Positions 9,001 to 18,362 of a stretch of DNA of 64,000 nt are shown in pieces (position 1 is the stretch's first letter; the number at the start of each line of letters is the position of its first letter). The notes under the pieces are model-generated. The model searched no databases, had not been told where the DNA came from, and saw nothing but the letters and a program-made list of their open reading frames with translations. The stretch covers positions 1-64,000 of the forward strand of contig NZ_MJAO01000005.1 in the NCBI RefSeq assembly GCF_001902635.1. The letters are read 5' to 3'. The stretch is from Serratia marcescens (GTDB taxonomy: Bacteria > Pseudomonadota > Gammaproteobacteria > Enterobacterales > Enterobacteriaceae). The position numbers and the translations under genes are program-made.

Positions 9001-9779
9001 GCTACGCTTTTACTGATACCCACTGCCATTTTGATTTTCCGCCCTTCACCGGGCATGAGGCCGAGAGCCTGACGCGGGCGGCAAGCGCCGGCGTGCAGCG
9101 CATCATCGTGCCGACGGTCACCGCCGATCGCTTCGAACGGGTGCTGCAATTGGCGCACGAGCACGCGCCGCTGTTCGCCGCGCTGGGGCTGCACCCGTTG
9201 TATATCGCGCAGCATCATGAGCCGCAGCTGGAGCGGCTGGCGGCGCTGCTGGCCGAACGGCCGCGCAAACTGGTGGCGGTGGGGGAGATCGGCCTCGATC
9301 TGTATATGGACAACCCGCAGTACGAGCGGCAGCAAAGCGTGCTGCTCGCCCAGCTGCGGCTGGCGAAACAGCATGACCTGCCGGTGATCCTGCATTCGCG
9401 CCGTTCTCACGATCAGCTGGCCGCGGCGTTGCGGCGCATGCAGCTGCCGCGCCGCGGCGTGGTGCACGGCTTTGCCGGCAGCCTGTCGCAGGCGCAGGCG
9501 TTTATCCGCCTCGGTTATTACCTCGGCGTGGGCGGCACCATCACCTACGAACGGGCGCAGAAAACGCGCGGCGTGATGGCGCAGCTGCCGCTCGAGGCGC
9601 TGCTGCTGGAGACCGATGCGCCGGATATGCCGCTGGCCGGCTATCAGGGGCAGCCGAATCGCCCCGAACGCGCCGCCGAGGTGTTTCAGACGCTGTGTGA
9701 ACTGCGGCCGGAACCGGCCGACGAGATCGCCGCTCATTTGCAACGCAATACCCAGGCGCTGTTCGCTCTGCCGAATTGA
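8997..9779 (+). CDS. yjjV: TatD-family metal-dependent hydrolase YjjV
   Basis: The 260-aa protein is a TatD-type DNase/hydrolase with a TIM-barrel metal site. The motifs are FTDTHCHFDFPPF (metal-binding HxH), VGEIGLDLY, LPVILHSRR, VVHGFAGS and LLLETDAPDMPL. It starts with GTG, overlapping the yjjU stop (GTGA), so the two are translationally coupled as in E. coli. The exact substrate of YjjV is not established; TatD relatives have 3'-5' exonuclease activity. Confidence 0.95.
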   Translation: MSYAFTDTHCHFDFPPFTGHEAESLTRAASAGVQRIIVPTVTADRFERVLQLAHEHAPLFAALGLHPLYIAQHHEPQLERLAALLAERPRKLVAVGEIGLDLYMDNPQYERQQSVLLAQLRLAKQHDLPVILHSRRSHDQLAAALRRMQLPRRGVVHGFAGSLSQAQAFIRLGYYLGVGGTITYERAQKTRGVMAQLPLEALLLETDAPDMPLAGYQGQPNRPERAAEVFQTLCELRPEPADEIAAHLQRNTQALFALPN

Positions 9780-9787
9780 CGCGGTCA

Positions 9788-9809
9788 TAACGTGATTTGC
9801 ATCACGTTA
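9788..9809. promoter_or_regulatory. CRP-type site upstream of the nucleoside transporter
   Basis: Perfect 9-bp arms TAACGTGAT and ATCACGTTA surround TTGC, giving the CRP layout GTGA-N6-TCAC. The site starts 9 bp after yjjV and about 155 bp before the transporter start. CRP control of nucleoside uptake and catabolism is well known in enterics. The flanking T-to-C changes make it a moderate rather than a perfect consensus match. Confidence 0.65.
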
Positions 9810-9963
9810 TAAGGTTTTCATTTGCGTCTCGTTGTATACATTTGTGACATAAAACGGTGCGAGGGTGACCTCGCTCAGTATAATCCCCCCGAAACTCTCC
9901 AATAGCAGACCTCTCTTCATGAGCAGGGATGTATTTTTATTTTTTGCAACAGGGAAACTTTGC

Positions 9964-11241
9964 ATGCAACTCATCATGAGTCTGGTCGGCATGGCGGTGC
10001 TGATCGCCATCGCGGTGCTGCTCTCCAGCAACCGCCGGGCCATCAAACTGCGCACCGTCGTGTGGGCGTTCATTCTTCAGGTCGGCATTGGCGCGCTGGT
10101 GCTGTATGTGCCGCTGGGCCGCAGCATCCTCGGCGGCATGTCCAACGGCGTGGCTAACGTTATCGCCTACGGCAACCAGGGCATTTCGTTTATCTTCGGC
10201 GGGCTGGTTTCCGACAAGATGTTCGAGGTGTTCGGCGGCGGCGGCTTCGTGTTCGCGCTGCGCGTCTTGCCGGTGATCGTGTTCTTCTCCTCGCTGATCG
10301 CGGTGCTGTACTACCTCGGCATCATGCAGTTGGTGATCCGCGTGTTGGGCGGCGGCTTGCACAAGCTGCTGGGCACCTCGCGCACCGAGTCGCTGTCGGC
10401 GACTGCCAACATTTTCGTCGGCCAGACCGAAGCGCCGCTGGTGGTGCGTCCGTACATCGCCACCATGAGCCAGTCCGAACTGTTCACCGTGATGTGCGGC
10501 GGCCTGGCTTCGGTGGCCGGTTCGGTGCTGGCGGGATACGCGCAGATGGGCGTGCCGCTGGAGTACCTGATTGCCGCGTCCTTTATGGCCGCGCCGGGCG
10601 GGCTGCTGTTCGCCAAGCTGATGGTGCCGGAAACCGAGAAGACCCACGATAAAGACGACGCGATGAAGCTGATCGCCGAAGATGACCGTCCGGCCAACGT
10701 GATCGACGCGGCGGCTTCCGGTGCGGCCTCCGGCATGCAGCTGGCGCTGAACGTCGGCGCAATGTTGCTGGCGTTTATCGCCCTGATCGCCTTGCTCAAC
10801 GGCATTCTTGGTGGCATCGGCGGCTGGTTCGACTATCCGCAGCTGTCGCTCGAACTGATCCTCGGCTGGGTGTTCTCACCGATTGCCTTCCTGATCGGCG
10901 TACCGTGGAGCGAGGCGATGACCGCCGGTTCGTTTATCGGCCAGAAGATCATCGTTAACGAATTTGTCGCCTACATGAACTTCGGTGCTTATCTGCGCCC
11001 GGACGACGTGGTGGCGGCGGAAGGCCTGCAGGTGCTGTCGACCCACACCAAGGCGATCATTTCCTTCGCGCTGTGCGGCTTCGCCAACCTCTCTTCGGTG
11101 GCGATCCTGCTGGGCGGTCTGGGCAGCATGGCGCCCAACCGTCGCCATGACATCGCGCGCTTCGGCCTGAAGGCCGTGGCGGCGGGCACGCTCTCCAACC
11201 TGATGAGCGCTACCATCGCCGGCTTCTTCCTGGCGCTGTAA
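9964..11241 (+). CDS. Concentrative nucleoside transporter, NupX/NupC family
   Basis: The 425-aa inner-membrane protein has about ten hydrophobic segments and is a CNT-family nucleoside:cation symporter. Family signatures are visible: [16 protein letters not shown] (equivalent to the GQ-E motif), [20 protein letters not shown], and NEFVAYMNF with [17 protein letters not shown] near the C-terminus. It resembles E. coli NupX (YeiJ/YeiM group) more than NupC. The start [10 protein letters not shown] at 9964 is chosen because it matches the family N-terminus; upstream ATGs at 9865 and 9919 lack an SD. It lies directly before deoCABD, replacing E. coli yjjW-yjjI. Confidence 0.9.
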   Translation: MQLIMSLVGMAVLIAIAVLLSSNRRAIKLRTVVWAFILQVGIGALVLYVPLGRSILGGMSNGVANVIAYGNQGISFIFGGLVSDKMFEVFGGGGFVFALRVLPVIVFFSSLIAVLYYLGIMQLVIRVLGGGLHKLLGTSRTESLSATANIFVGQTEAPLVVRPYIATMSQSELFTVMCGGLASVAGSVLAGYAQMGVPLEYLIAASFMAAPGGLLFAKLMVPETEKTHDKDDAMKLIAEDDRPANVIDAAASGAASGMQLALNVGAMLLAFIALIALLNGILGGIGGWFDYPQLSLELILGWVFSPIAFLIGVPWSEAMTAGSFIGQKIIVNEFVAYMNFGAYLRPDDVVAAEGLQVLSTHTKAIISFALCGFANLSSVAILLGGLGSMAPNRRHDIARFGLKAVAAGTLSNLMSATIAGFFLAL

Positions 11242-11348
11242 GTCATCACTGAGCCCGCGACGGCGCGATCGATCGCGGGACTCTGCCTATACTCTAAGCA
11301 ACGCGGGTGCTTGCCGCACCCGCGATCTTCAGCCGCTTCTTTAGCGAA

Positions 11349-11394
11349 TTTGTGAACGATATCGCGTTATTTTGTGATGCTCTTCACATATAAT
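11349..11394 (+). promoter_or_regulatory. deo operon promoter with two CRP-type sites
   Basis: Two CRP-like sites are 22 bp apart: TGTGAACGATATCGCG (core 11351-11366) and TGTGATGCTCTTCACA (11373-11388, both half sites perfect). A perfect TATAAT follows at 11389-11394. If transcription starts near 11400, the first site is centred close to -41.5, a class II position. The tandem layout recalls E. coli deoP2, where CytR binds between two CRP sites. No clear DeoR operator was found. Confidence 0.6.
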
Positions 11395-11610
11395 TCCGGT
11401 CTGTTACAGTGTTATTTCATATAGTGTGACGATGAACGCGAATTGCCCCTGGCTTTCGTGTTCAAATAGCTATTACTGGCCGGCCGCAAGGCGGTGGCCA
11501 TGTGCGGTGAGAAGGATCTCAGTTGCCGCCGTGGGAACGCCGTTCCCCAGCGCTATCTTCATGGAACCAAGTCCGCTCGCCAACACTCAGGTGCTCAGTT
11601 GGAGAGTTTT
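11395..11610 (+). other. Long deoC leader region
   Basis: About 210 nt separate the inferred promoter from deoC. The leader holds a second possible -10 (TATAGT at 11420-11425) and a small hairpin (GGGAACGCCGTTCCCC at 11533-11548). No convincing small gene was seen. Confidence 0.4.
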
Positions 11611-12390
11611 ATGACCGAATTAACCGCAGCAGCGCAACGTGCGCTGAACTTGATGGATTTAACCACGCTGAATGATGACGACACCGACGAGAAAGTGATC
11701 GCGCTCTGTCGTCAGGCCAACAGCCCGGCCGGCCACACGGCGGCCATCTGCATCTACCCGCGTTTTATCCCGGTGGCGCGTAAGGCGCTGCGCGAGCAAG
11801 GCACGCCGGACATCCGTATCGCCACCGTGACCAACTTCCCGCATGGCAACGACGATATCGACATCGCGTTGGCGGAAACCCGCGCGGCCATCGCTTATGG
11901 TGCGGACGAGGTGGACGTGGTGTTCCCTTACCGCGCGCTGATCGCCGGTAATGAGCAGGTCGGTTTCGAGCTGGTGAAACAGTGCAAGCAGGCTTGCCAG
12001 GCGGCCAACGTGCTGCTGAAAGTGATCATCGAAACCGGTGAGCTGAAGCGGGCCGATCTGATCCGCAAGGCGTCCGAGGTCGCCATCAAGGCCGGGGCGG
12101 ACTTTATCAAGACCTCCACCGGCAAGGTGCCGGTCAACGCCACGCTGGAAAGCGCCGAGCTGATGATGTCAGCGATCCGCGATATGGGCGTGGCGAAGAC
12201 GGTGGGCTTCAAGCCGGCCGGCGGCGTGCGTACTGCGGAAGACGCGCTGCATTATCTGCAACTTGCCGATCGTATTCTGGGCGAGGGCTGGGCCGATGCG
12301 CGGCATTTCCGCTTTGGCGCTTCCAGTCTGCTGGCCAGTTTGCTGACCACGCTGGGCCACCAGACCCAGGCCGCCGGCGGCGGCTACTGA
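11611..12390 (+). CDS. deoC: Deoxyribose-phosphate aldolase
   Basis: DeoC splits 2-deoxyribose 5-phosphate into acetaldehyde and glyceraldehyde 3-phosphate. The 259-aa class I aldolase has the Schiff-base lysine in [11 protein letters not shown] (about residue 167) and the second active-site lysine in [15 protein letters not shown] (about 201). It is the same length as E. coli DeoC and nearly identical through [24 protein letters not shown] precedes the ATG at 11611, and longer upstream frames are not supported. It is first in deoCABD. Confidence 0.98.
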   Translation: MTELTAAAQRALNLMDLTTLNDDDTDEKVIALCRQANSPAGHTAAICIYPRFIPVARKALREQGTPDIRIATVTNFPHGNDDIDIALAETRAAIAYGADEVDVVFPYRALIAGNEQVGFELVKQCKQACQAANVLLKVIIETGELKRADLIRKASEVAIKAGADFIKTSTGKVPVNATLESAELMMSAIRDMGVAKTVGFKPAGGVRTAEDALHYLQLADRILGEGWADARHFRFGASSLLASLLTTLGHQTQAAGGGY

Positions 12391-12456
12391 TCGATTTCGT
12401 TGGCGGGCGCCAGGCGCGCCCGTCTGCACCGACTCTCGGCGACACAGGGGGATGCC

Positions 12457-13779
12457 TTGTTCCTGGCTCAAGAAATTATTCGTAAAAAACGCGACGGCCA
12501 GCCGTTAAGCGAAGCGGAAATCCGCTTTTTCATCAACGGTATTCGCGACAACGTGGTGTCGGAAGGGCAGATCGCCGCGTTGGCGATGACCATTTATTTC
12601 CATGACATGAGCATGCCGGAGCGCGTGGCGCTCACCATGGCAATGCGCGATTCCGGCACCGTGCTGGACTGGAAGAGTCTGGCGCTGAACGGCCCGATCG
12701 TCGACAAGCATTCGACCGGCGGCGTGGGCGACGTCACGTCGCTGATGCTCGGCCCGATGGTGGCGGCCTGCGGCGGCTATGTGCCGATGATCTCCGGCCG
12801 CGGCCTGGGGCATACCGGCGGCACGCTGGACAAACTGGAAGCCATTCCGGGCTTCAATATTTTCCCGGACGATAACGCTTTCCGCAAAATCATTCAGGAC
12901 GTCGGCGTGGCGATCATCGGCCAGACCAGCTCGCTGGCGCCGGCGGACAAACGTTTTTACGCCACCCGTGACATCACCGCTACCGTGGACTCCATTCCGC
13001 TGATCACCGCCTCCATTCTGGCGAAGAAGCTGGCGGAAGGGCTGGATGCGCTGGTGATGGACGTGAAGGCCGGTTCCGGCGCCTTTATGCCGACCTATGC
13101 CCTGTCGCAAGATTTGGCGCAGGCGATCGTCGGCGTGGCCAACGGCGCGGGCTGCAAGACCACCGCGCTGCTGACCGACATGAACCAGGTGCTGGCTTCC
13201 AGCGCCGGTAATGCGGTGGAAGTGCGCGAAGCGGTGCGCTTCCTGACCGGCGAATACCGTAATCCGCGCCTGCTGGAAGTGACGTTGGCGCTGTGCGTGG
13301 AGATGCTGCTGTCCGGCGGCCTGGCGCAAGACGAGGCTGAAGCGCGCGCCAAACTGCAGGCGGTGCTGGACAACGGCAAGGCGGCGGAAGTGTTTGGCCG
13401 CATGGTGGCGGCGCAGCAGGGGCCGATAGACTTCGTCGAACGCTACGATAGCTATCTGCCGGCGGCGACGCTGAGCAAGCCGGTGTATGCTGAAAAGCCA
13501 GGCATCATCAGCGCTATGGATACCCGCGCGCTGGGCATGGCGGTGGTGTCGCTGGGCGGCGGCCGCCGTCGGGCGAGCGACGCCATCGACTACAGCGTTG
13601 GCCTGACCGAGGTGGCGCGCCTGGGCGATAAGGTGGATACCCAGCAGCCGCTGGCGATGATCCACGCCAACGATGAAGAGAGCTGGCAGCAGGCGGCCGA
13701 TGCGGTGCTCAGCGCGATGACGCTGAGCGACAAGGCGCCGGAGGCGACGCCGGTAGTCTACAAACGAATTTCGGAATAA
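12457..13779 (+). CDS. deoA: Thymidine phosphorylase
   Basis: DeoA phosphorolyses thymidine and deoxyuridine to free base and deoxyribose 1-phosphate. The 440-aa product equals E. coli DeoA in length. The family signature is visible ([19 protein letters not shown], then [16 protein letters not shown]). The start is TTG at 12457 ([14 protein letters not shown], Met as initiator), with CAGGGGGA upstream; the frame open to 12400 lacks family similarity. It lies 66 bp after deoC. Confidence 0.97.
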   Translation: MFLAQEIIRKKRDGQPLSEAEIRFFINGIRDNVVSEGQIAALAMTIYFHDMSMPERVALTMAMRDSGTVLDWKSLALNGPIVDKHSTGGVGDVTSLMLGPMVAACGGYVPMISGRGLGHTGGTLDKLEAIPGFNIFPDDNAFRKIIQDVGVAIIGQTSSLAPADKRFYATRDITATVDSIPLITASILAKKLAEGLDALVMDVKAGSGAFMPTYALSQDLAQAIVGVANGAGCKTTALLTDMNQVLASSAGNAVEVREAVRFLTGEYRNPRLLEVTLALCVEMLLSGGLAQDEAEARAKLQAVLDNGKAAEVFGRMVAAQQGPIDFVERYDSYLPAATLSKPVYAEKPGIISAMDTRALGMAVVSLGGGRRRASDAIDYSVGLTEVARLGDKVDTQQPLAMIHANDEESWQQAADAVLSAMTLSDKAPEATPVVYKRISE

Positions 13780-13824
13780 GTAGTACCTTTACAACATTAT
13801 AGCGGTAGCCAAACTCGCTGCCGC

Positions 13825-13950
13825 TATACCCAATGGATTTCAAGATGCAGGTAGGCGGTAACTGAAGAATCCCCAGGAGCTTGGTAAACCAAGTGACTGG
13901 GGTGAGTGAAGGCAACCAACACCCCTGCGGCTTGAAAGACGACGGGTATA
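13825..13950. repeat. ERIC (IRU) element between deoA and deoB
   Basis: A 126-bp imperfect palindrome begins TATACCCAATGGATTTCAAG and ends CTTGAAAGACGACGGGTATA. Its core, AATCCCCAGGAGCTTGGT then ACCAAGTGACTGGGGTGAG, matches the central part of the enterobacterial repetitive intergenic consensus. It lies within the deo cluster and would be transcribed as a long hairpin. It ends 13 bp before the deoB ATG, leaving the deoB SD (CAGGAGAG) just outside. Confidence 0.9.
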
Positions 13951-13963
13951 CAGGAGAGCACAG

Positions 13964-15187
13964 ATGAAACGCACATTTATTATGGTATTGGACTCCTTCG
14001 GCATCGGTGCCAGCGAAGACGCCGAACGTTTTGGCGACCAGGGTTCCGACACTCTGGGCCACATCGCCGAGGTTTGCGCGCGCGGTGACGCCAACGTGGG
14101 CCGTCAGGGCCCGTTGACGCTGCCTAACCTGAGCCGTCTGGGCCTGGGCAAAGCGGCGGAAGAGTCCACCGGCAACTTCCCGCAGGGGCTGGATCGCAAC
14201 GCCGACATCATCGGCGCTTACGGTTACGCCAGCGAGCTCTCTTCCGGTAAAGACACGCCGTCGGGCCACTGGGAAATTGCCGGCGTGCCGGTGCTGTTCG
14301 ACTGGGGCTACTTCACTGACGAGCACAACAGCTTCCCGCAGGCACTGCTGGACAAGCTGGTGGAGCGCGCCAAGCTGCCGGGTTACCTGGGTAACTGCCA
14401 CTCTTCCGGCACCGTGATCCTCGATCAGCTGGGTGAAGAGCACATGAAAACCGGCAAGCCGATTTTCTACACCTCCGCCGACTCGGTGTTCCAGATCGCC
14501 TGCCATGAAGAGACTTTCGGCCTGGATCGCCTGTATGAGCTGTGCGAAATCGCGCGTGAAGAGCTGACCGAAGGCGGGTACAACATCGGCCGCGTGATTG
14601 CGCGTCCGTTCGTCGGCGACAAGCCGGGCCACTTCCAGCGCACCGGCAACCGTCACGACCTGGCGGTAGAGCCGCCGGCACCGACCGTGCTGAAAAAGCT
14701 GGTGGACGAGAAGGGCGGTGAAGTGGTGTCGATCGGCAAAATCGCCGACATCTACGCCAACGTCGGCATCACCAAGAAGGTGAAGGCCACCGGCATCGAC
14801 GCGCTGTTCGACGCGACCCTGATTGAAATGGAAAAGGCCGGCGACAATACTATCGTGTTCACCAACTTCGTGGACTTCGACTCCTCCTACGGCCACCGTC
14901 GCGACGTGGCGGGCTACGCCGCCGCGCTGGAGCTGTTCGACCGTCGCCTGCCGGAGTTGCTGAAGCTGGTGAAAGACGAAGACATCATCATCTTCACCGC
15001 CGACCACGGCTGCGATCCGACCTGGCCGGGCACTGACCATACCCGTGAACACATCCCGGTGCTGGTTTACGGCCCGAAAGTGAAACCGGGCTCGTTGGGG
15101 CACCGCGAGACCTTCGCCGACATCGGCCAGACCGTCGCCAATTACTTTGGCGTGTCACCGATGGATTACGGTAAGAGCATGTTCTAA
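13964..15187 (+). CDS. deoB: Phosphopentomutase
   Basis: DeoB interconverts (deoxy)ribose 1-phosphate and 5-phosphate, feeding DeoC and the pentose pathway. The 407-aa enzyme belongs to the alkaline phosphatase superfamily and uses two Mn ions. Metal-site motifs include [29 protein letters not shown] (phosphorylated Thr), [11 protein letters not shown] and [19 protein letters not shown]. Length equals E. coli DeoB. ERIC elements lie immediately before and after the gene, and the downstream one overlaps the stop codon. Confidence 0.98.
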   Translation: MKRTFIMVLDSFGIGASEDAERFGDQGSDTLGHIAEVCARGDANVGRQGPLTLPNLSRLGLGKAAEESTGNFPQGLDRNADIIGAYGYASELSSGKDTPSGHWEIAGVPVLFDWGYFTDEHNSFPQALLDKLVERAKLPGYLGNCHSSGTVILDQLGEEHMKTGKPIFYTSADSVFQIACHEETFGLDRLYELCEIAREELTEGGYNIGRVIARPFVGDKPGHFQRTGNRHDLAVEPPAPTVLKKLVDEKGGEVVSIGKIADIYANVGITKKVKATGIDALFDATLIEMEKAGDNTIVFTNFVDFDSSYGHRRDVAGYAAALELFDRRLPELLKLVKDEDIIIFTADHGCDPTWPGTDHTREHIPVLVYGPKVKPGSLGHRETFADIGQTVANYFGVSPMDYGKSMF

Positions 15188-15307
15188 GCCCTGTCTTTCA
15201 AGCCGCAGCGTTGTTAGCTTCACGCGTGAACCCCAGTCACTTACTCAAGTAAGCTCCTGGGGATTCACCCGCTAGCTGCCTAGCTGCAACTCGAAATTCA
15301 AGGCTTA
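15185..15307. repeat. ERIC (IRU) element between deoB and deoD
   Basis: This 123-bp element has the reverse orientation to the one before deoB. It carries CTTTCAAGCCGCAG, the core AACCCCAGTCACTTACTCAA and AGTAAGCTCCTGGGGATTCA, and ends TTCAAGGCTTA. Its outer end TAAGCC includes the deoB stop codon. The pair therefore brackets deoB as inverted copies. Confidence 0.9.
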
Positions 15308-15353
15308 GATGTTTGACGTTTTTATTAAATAAGATTTCTAAAGGAAGAAAATT

Positions 15354-16085
15354 ATGGCTACGCCGCACATTAATGCTGAGATGGGTGATTTCGCTGACGT
15401 AGTACTGATGCCGGGCGACCCGCTGCGTGCAAAATACATCGCCGAAACCTTCCTGGAAGGCGCGGTGGAAGTGAACAACGTGCGCGGCATGTTGGGCTTT
15501 ACCGGCACCTACAAAGGCCGCCGCATCTCCGTAATGGGCCACGGCATGGGCATCCCGTCCTGCTCGATCTACGCACGCGAGCTGATCGCCGAATTCGGCG
15601 TGAAGAAGATCATTCGCGTTGGCTCCTGCGGCGCGGTGCGTGACGATATCAAACTGCGTGACGTGGTGATCGGCATGGGCGCGTGCACGGACTCCAAGGT
15701 GAACCGTCTGCGCTTCAAGGACAACGACTACGCGGCGATCGCCGACTTCGATATGGTGCGCAACGCGGTCGACGCGGCGGCGGCGCAGGGCATCCCGGCG
15801 CGTGTGGGCAACATCTTCTCCGCCGATCTGTTCTACACCCCGGATCCGGACATGTTCCAGGTGATGAAGAAGTACGGCATCCTGGGCGTGGAAATGGAAG
15901 CGGCCGGCATCTACGGCGTGGCGGCGGAGCTGTATGAAGAGTTCGGCTGTAAAGCGCTGACCATCTGCACCGTGTCCGACCACATCCTGCGTCACGAAGC
16001 GACCACCGCGGCGGAACGCCAGACCACCTTTAACGAAATGATCGTTATCGCGCTGGAATCCGTGCTGCTGGGCGACAAAGCGTAA
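15354..16085 (+). CDS. deoD: Purine nucleoside phosphorylase DeoD-type
   Basis: DeoD is the hexameric purine nucleoside phosphorylase, giving purine base and (deoxy)ribose 1-phosphate. The 243-aa protein is almost identical to E. coli DeoD (239 aa): [20 protein letters not shown] at the start, [14 protein letters not shown] for nucleoside binding, and VSDHI plus [10 protein letters not shown], which carry the catalytic Asp and Arg. It has four extra residues (LYEE) after GVAAE compared with E. coli as remembered. GGAAGAAA precedes the ATG. Confidence 0.97.
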   Translation: MATPHINAEMGDFADVVLMPGDPLRAKYIAETFLEGAVEVNNVRGMLGFTGTYKGRRISVMGHGMGIPSCSIYARELIAEFGVKKIIRVGSCGAVRDDIKLRDVVIGMGACTDSKVNRLRFKDNDYAAIADFDMVRNAVDAAAAQGIPARVGNIFSADLFYTPDPDMFQVMKKYGILGVEMEAAGIYGVAAELYEEFGCKALTICTVSDHILRHEATTAAERQTTFNEMIVIALESVLLGDKA

Positions 16086-16091
16086 TACCCC

Positions 16092-16116
16092 GGCGGGCGT
16101 CATCATGGCGCCCGCC
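16092..16116. terminator. Hairpin at the end of the deo operon
   Basis: GGCGGGCG and CGCCCGCC form an 8-bp GC stem with a 9-nt loop 6 nt after the deoD stop. There is no T tract, so termination may need Rho, or the hairpin may act as a stabiliser. Confidence 0.5.
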
Positions 16117-16120
16117 CATC

Positions 16121-16219
16121 CAATCTATTCATTCCGCTTGGCCAGTTTTGGCTAACGCTTTACCTTTCTGCCGTTTAACGCTATTACTTCCTCTATCAAT
16201 CTATTCACCAATCTATTCA
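16121..16219. repeat. Three direct CAATCTATTCA repeats before yjjJ
   Basis: Identical 11-mers CAATCTATTCA occur at 16121-16131, 16197-16207 and 16209-16219. The last two are spaced 12 bp apart and the final copy ends 4 bp before the yjjJ ATG. No Shine-Dalgarno sequence is visible there. They could be binding sites for the yjjJ HTH domain. Confidence 0.55.
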
Positions 16220-16223
16220 TCCG

Positions 16224-17567
16224 ATGATCACCGTTGAACAAGTCTTGCGTCATGGGCCGGCTACGGCTCGTCAACTGACAGCAGCGTTAGGCATCAGCCA
16301 GCCGACGCTATCGCGCCGTATCCGCGAACTGGCGGGCGCAGTATTGATCCTCGGTAAAGGTAAAGCGACGCGCTATGTATTGCGGCGCGGGATCGGCGGT
16401 GAGAGGCAGTTTCCGCTGTATCGGGTTGATGAACGGGGTAAGGCGCACCTGTTTGCCACGCTTTGCCCGCTGTATCCTGCCGATAACTGCGCGGTGTGCG
16501 ATGAGCGCAGCGGAGAGTGGCAGCTCTATGACGGCATGCCATGGTATTTGAACGACCTGCGGCCGATTGGCTTTCTTGGGCGAGCCTGGGGAAAAGCAGC
16601 GGCGCGCGAGTTGAATTTGCCGGAGGATGTGCGGCGATGGGATGAAGGCCAACGCTTGTTGGCGCTCTGCCGTTATGGCGAAGACATGACCGGCGATCTA
16701 CTGCCTGGTGCCGACAGCTATCAGCGTTGGTTAATGCGGGATACTGCCGTCGCCATCACGGTGGAAGATAAAACCGAGCGTTACGCCGCATTGTCTGTCC
16801 AGGCGCTGGCCGGGGAACTGGTGGGCTCTTCCGCCGGTGGCGAGCAACCCAAATTTGCCGCCTATGCTGAGCTGGCGCCTGGGCGCCGTGCGCATGTGTT
16901 GGTGAAGTTCAGCCTGGCGCCGACGCATGTCATTGCACAGCGCTGGAGCGATTTGCTGATCGCCGAGTCGCTGGCGTTGCAGACGGTCGCCGCTGCAGGA
17001 TTGCCTGCCGCATCGGCGCAAATCCTGTTCGGCGCCGACCGGCAATGCTTTTTAGAGATCGAGCGTTTTGATCGCATCGGTGAAGAAGGGCGGGTAGCGA
17101 TGGTGTCGCTGGAGGCGCTGGATGCCGAGTTCAGCGGCAGCGGCCACGCCAACTGGGTTGTGGCCGCCGAGCGGCTATTGCAGCAAGGGGTGATCAATCA
17201 CTCAGTCTACCAACGGATTGCCCTGTATTGGGCCTTCGGTCGGTTGATCGCCAACAGCGATATGCACCAGGGCAACCTGTCGTTCTTGCGAATAACCCAG
17301 CGGCCGGTCATGTTGGCGCCTTTGTATGATATGTTGCCGATGGCTTTTGCCCCGGCAAGCAGCGGTAATCTGCGCCGCGACGCGGTGGAGATCCGTTTGA
17401 GCAACGAGGTGAGCGGCGCCGTCTGGCGGCAAGCGGAGCTATTGGCTCTCGAGTTCTGGCGGCGAACGGCGCAACATGACGACATCAGCGAGGCGTTCCG
17501 GGCGATTGCCGAGCAAATGTTGGTGCAGCTGCAGAAGCTGCACGAGCGCATTCAGCGCCTGGCCTGA
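16224..17567 (+). CDS. yjjJ: HipA-like kinase with N-terminal HTH (YjjJ)
   Basis: The 447-aa protein has a winged HTH at residues 1-60 (GPATARQLTAALGISQPTLS RRIREL) followed by a HipA-type kinase fold. Kinase features are SSAGGEQPKFAAY (ATP loop region, HipA-like GGxxPK), HVLVKFS, the catalytic loop NSDMHQGNLSFL and the metal motif PLYDMLPM. E. coli YjjJ lies at the same place after deoD and has been described as HipA-related and toxic on overexpression. No separate hipB antitoxin gene is adjacent. It converges with smp, with one base between stop codons. Confidence 0.88.
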   Translation: MITVEQVLRHGPATARQLTAALGISQPTLSRRIRELAGAVLILGKGKATRYVLRRGIGGERQFPLYRVDERGKAHLFATLCPLYPADNCAVCDERSGEWQLYDGMPWYLNDLRPIGFLGRAWGKAAARELNLPEDVRRWDEGQRLLALCRYGEDMTGDLLPGADSYQRWLMRDTAVAITVEDKTERYAALSVQALAGELVGSSAGGEQPKFAAYAELAPGRRAHVLVKFSLAPTHVIAQRWSDLLIAESLALQTVAAAGLPAASAQILFGADRQCFLEIERFDRIGEEGRVAMVSLEALDAEFSGSGHANWVVAAERLLQQGVINHSVYQRIALYWAFGRLIANSDMHQGNLSFLRITQRPVMLAPLYDMLPMAFAPASSGNLRRDAVEIRLSNEVSGAVWRQAELLALEFWRRTAQHDDISEAFRAIAEQMLVQLQKLHERIQRLA

Positions 17568-17568
17568 G

Positions 17569-18252
17569 TTACCCCTTCTTCGGCGCTTCCTGCTTTTTCT
17601 CCGGCGTATCCTCTTCGTCGTCTTCCACCGTATTGCCTTCTGCCAACGGCGTGTTGGCGGTCAGCAGGTACGGCGACTGCTGCCAGCGGCTGCGGCGGTG
17701 CTGCAGCAGGGTTCGCGCCAGAATGATGCCGATCGCCAGCGCCAGCAGGATCATCAGGCGCAGCAGGTTGGTGGTGTTGTCCACCTGCTTGGATTCGGTC
17801 GCCAGCACGTGGGTGTCAAGGGTGATGCGGATAAAGCCGATCGGGCCGTCTTTACCCTGGATCGACTCGACTAACTGGTGGTTGAAGTAGCTGCCGGCGC
17901 GTTTGCCGTCGAGCGACAGGCGATCGCGTATACTTATCTGTTCCCCGGCGTGGGAGACCAGCGTGCCATCCAACTGATAAACGCTGACGTCGAGAATGCG
18001 GCTGTGATCGGTAAGCTGCTTGAGGATGGCGTCGATGCGCGGGTTGTTGCCGTCGTCGTCCAGCAGCGGCGCCAGGCTGTAGGCGACCTGTTTGGTCAGC
18101 GTCTGCGCCAGCTCTTCGACCTGCTCGGATCGCGCCATTTGGTGACTCAGGCTAAAATAAGAGGCGCCCTGCATCAGCAACACCAGTAAAGCCAGACAAA
18201 TCAGGATAATAGCGGTGCGGTGCAGGCGAAATTTCAGTTTAGCGCGAGCCAT
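17569..18252 (-). CDS. smp: Membrane protein Smp (YtjB)
   Basis: The 227-aa protein has an N-terminal transmembrane segment (about residues 11-33, HRTAIILICLALLVLLMQGA), a periplasmic domain, a second membrane segment (LLRLMILLALAIGIILARTL, about 163-182) and a charged cytoplasmic tail rich in Glu and Lys (EDDEEDTPEKKQEAPKKG). This is the Smp/YtjB family, located divergently from serB in E. coli too. Its function is not established. The tail here is somewhat longer than in E. coli (214 aa). Confidence 0.92.
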   Translation of the reverse strand: MARAKLKFRLHRTAIILICLALLVLLMQGASYFSLSHQMARSEQVEELAQTLTKQVAYSLAPLLDDDGNNPRIDAILKQLTDHSRILDVSVYQLDGTLVSHAGEQISIRDRLSLDGKRAGSYFNHQLVESIQGKDGPIGFIRITLDTHVLATESKQVDNTTNLLRLMILLALAIGIILARTLLQHRRSRWQQSPYLLTANTPLAEGNTVEDDEEDTPEKKQEAPKKG

Positions 18253-18362
18253 GCAGGTTCCTTGGGCATCGGGGACACTTTATGTTGCCAGAACCGTCGG
18301 CGATAGGATAGCTTGATGCGTCGTTTTATCATGCAGCGTTTTTGTCCATTCAGGAGTCAATG

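Noticed and set aside
13825-13950. Inverted repeat near deoB as an insertion sequence or CRISPR-like repeat
   Set aside because: No transposase and no regular spacers; length, palindromic form and the CCCCAGGAGCTT core identify an ERIC element.
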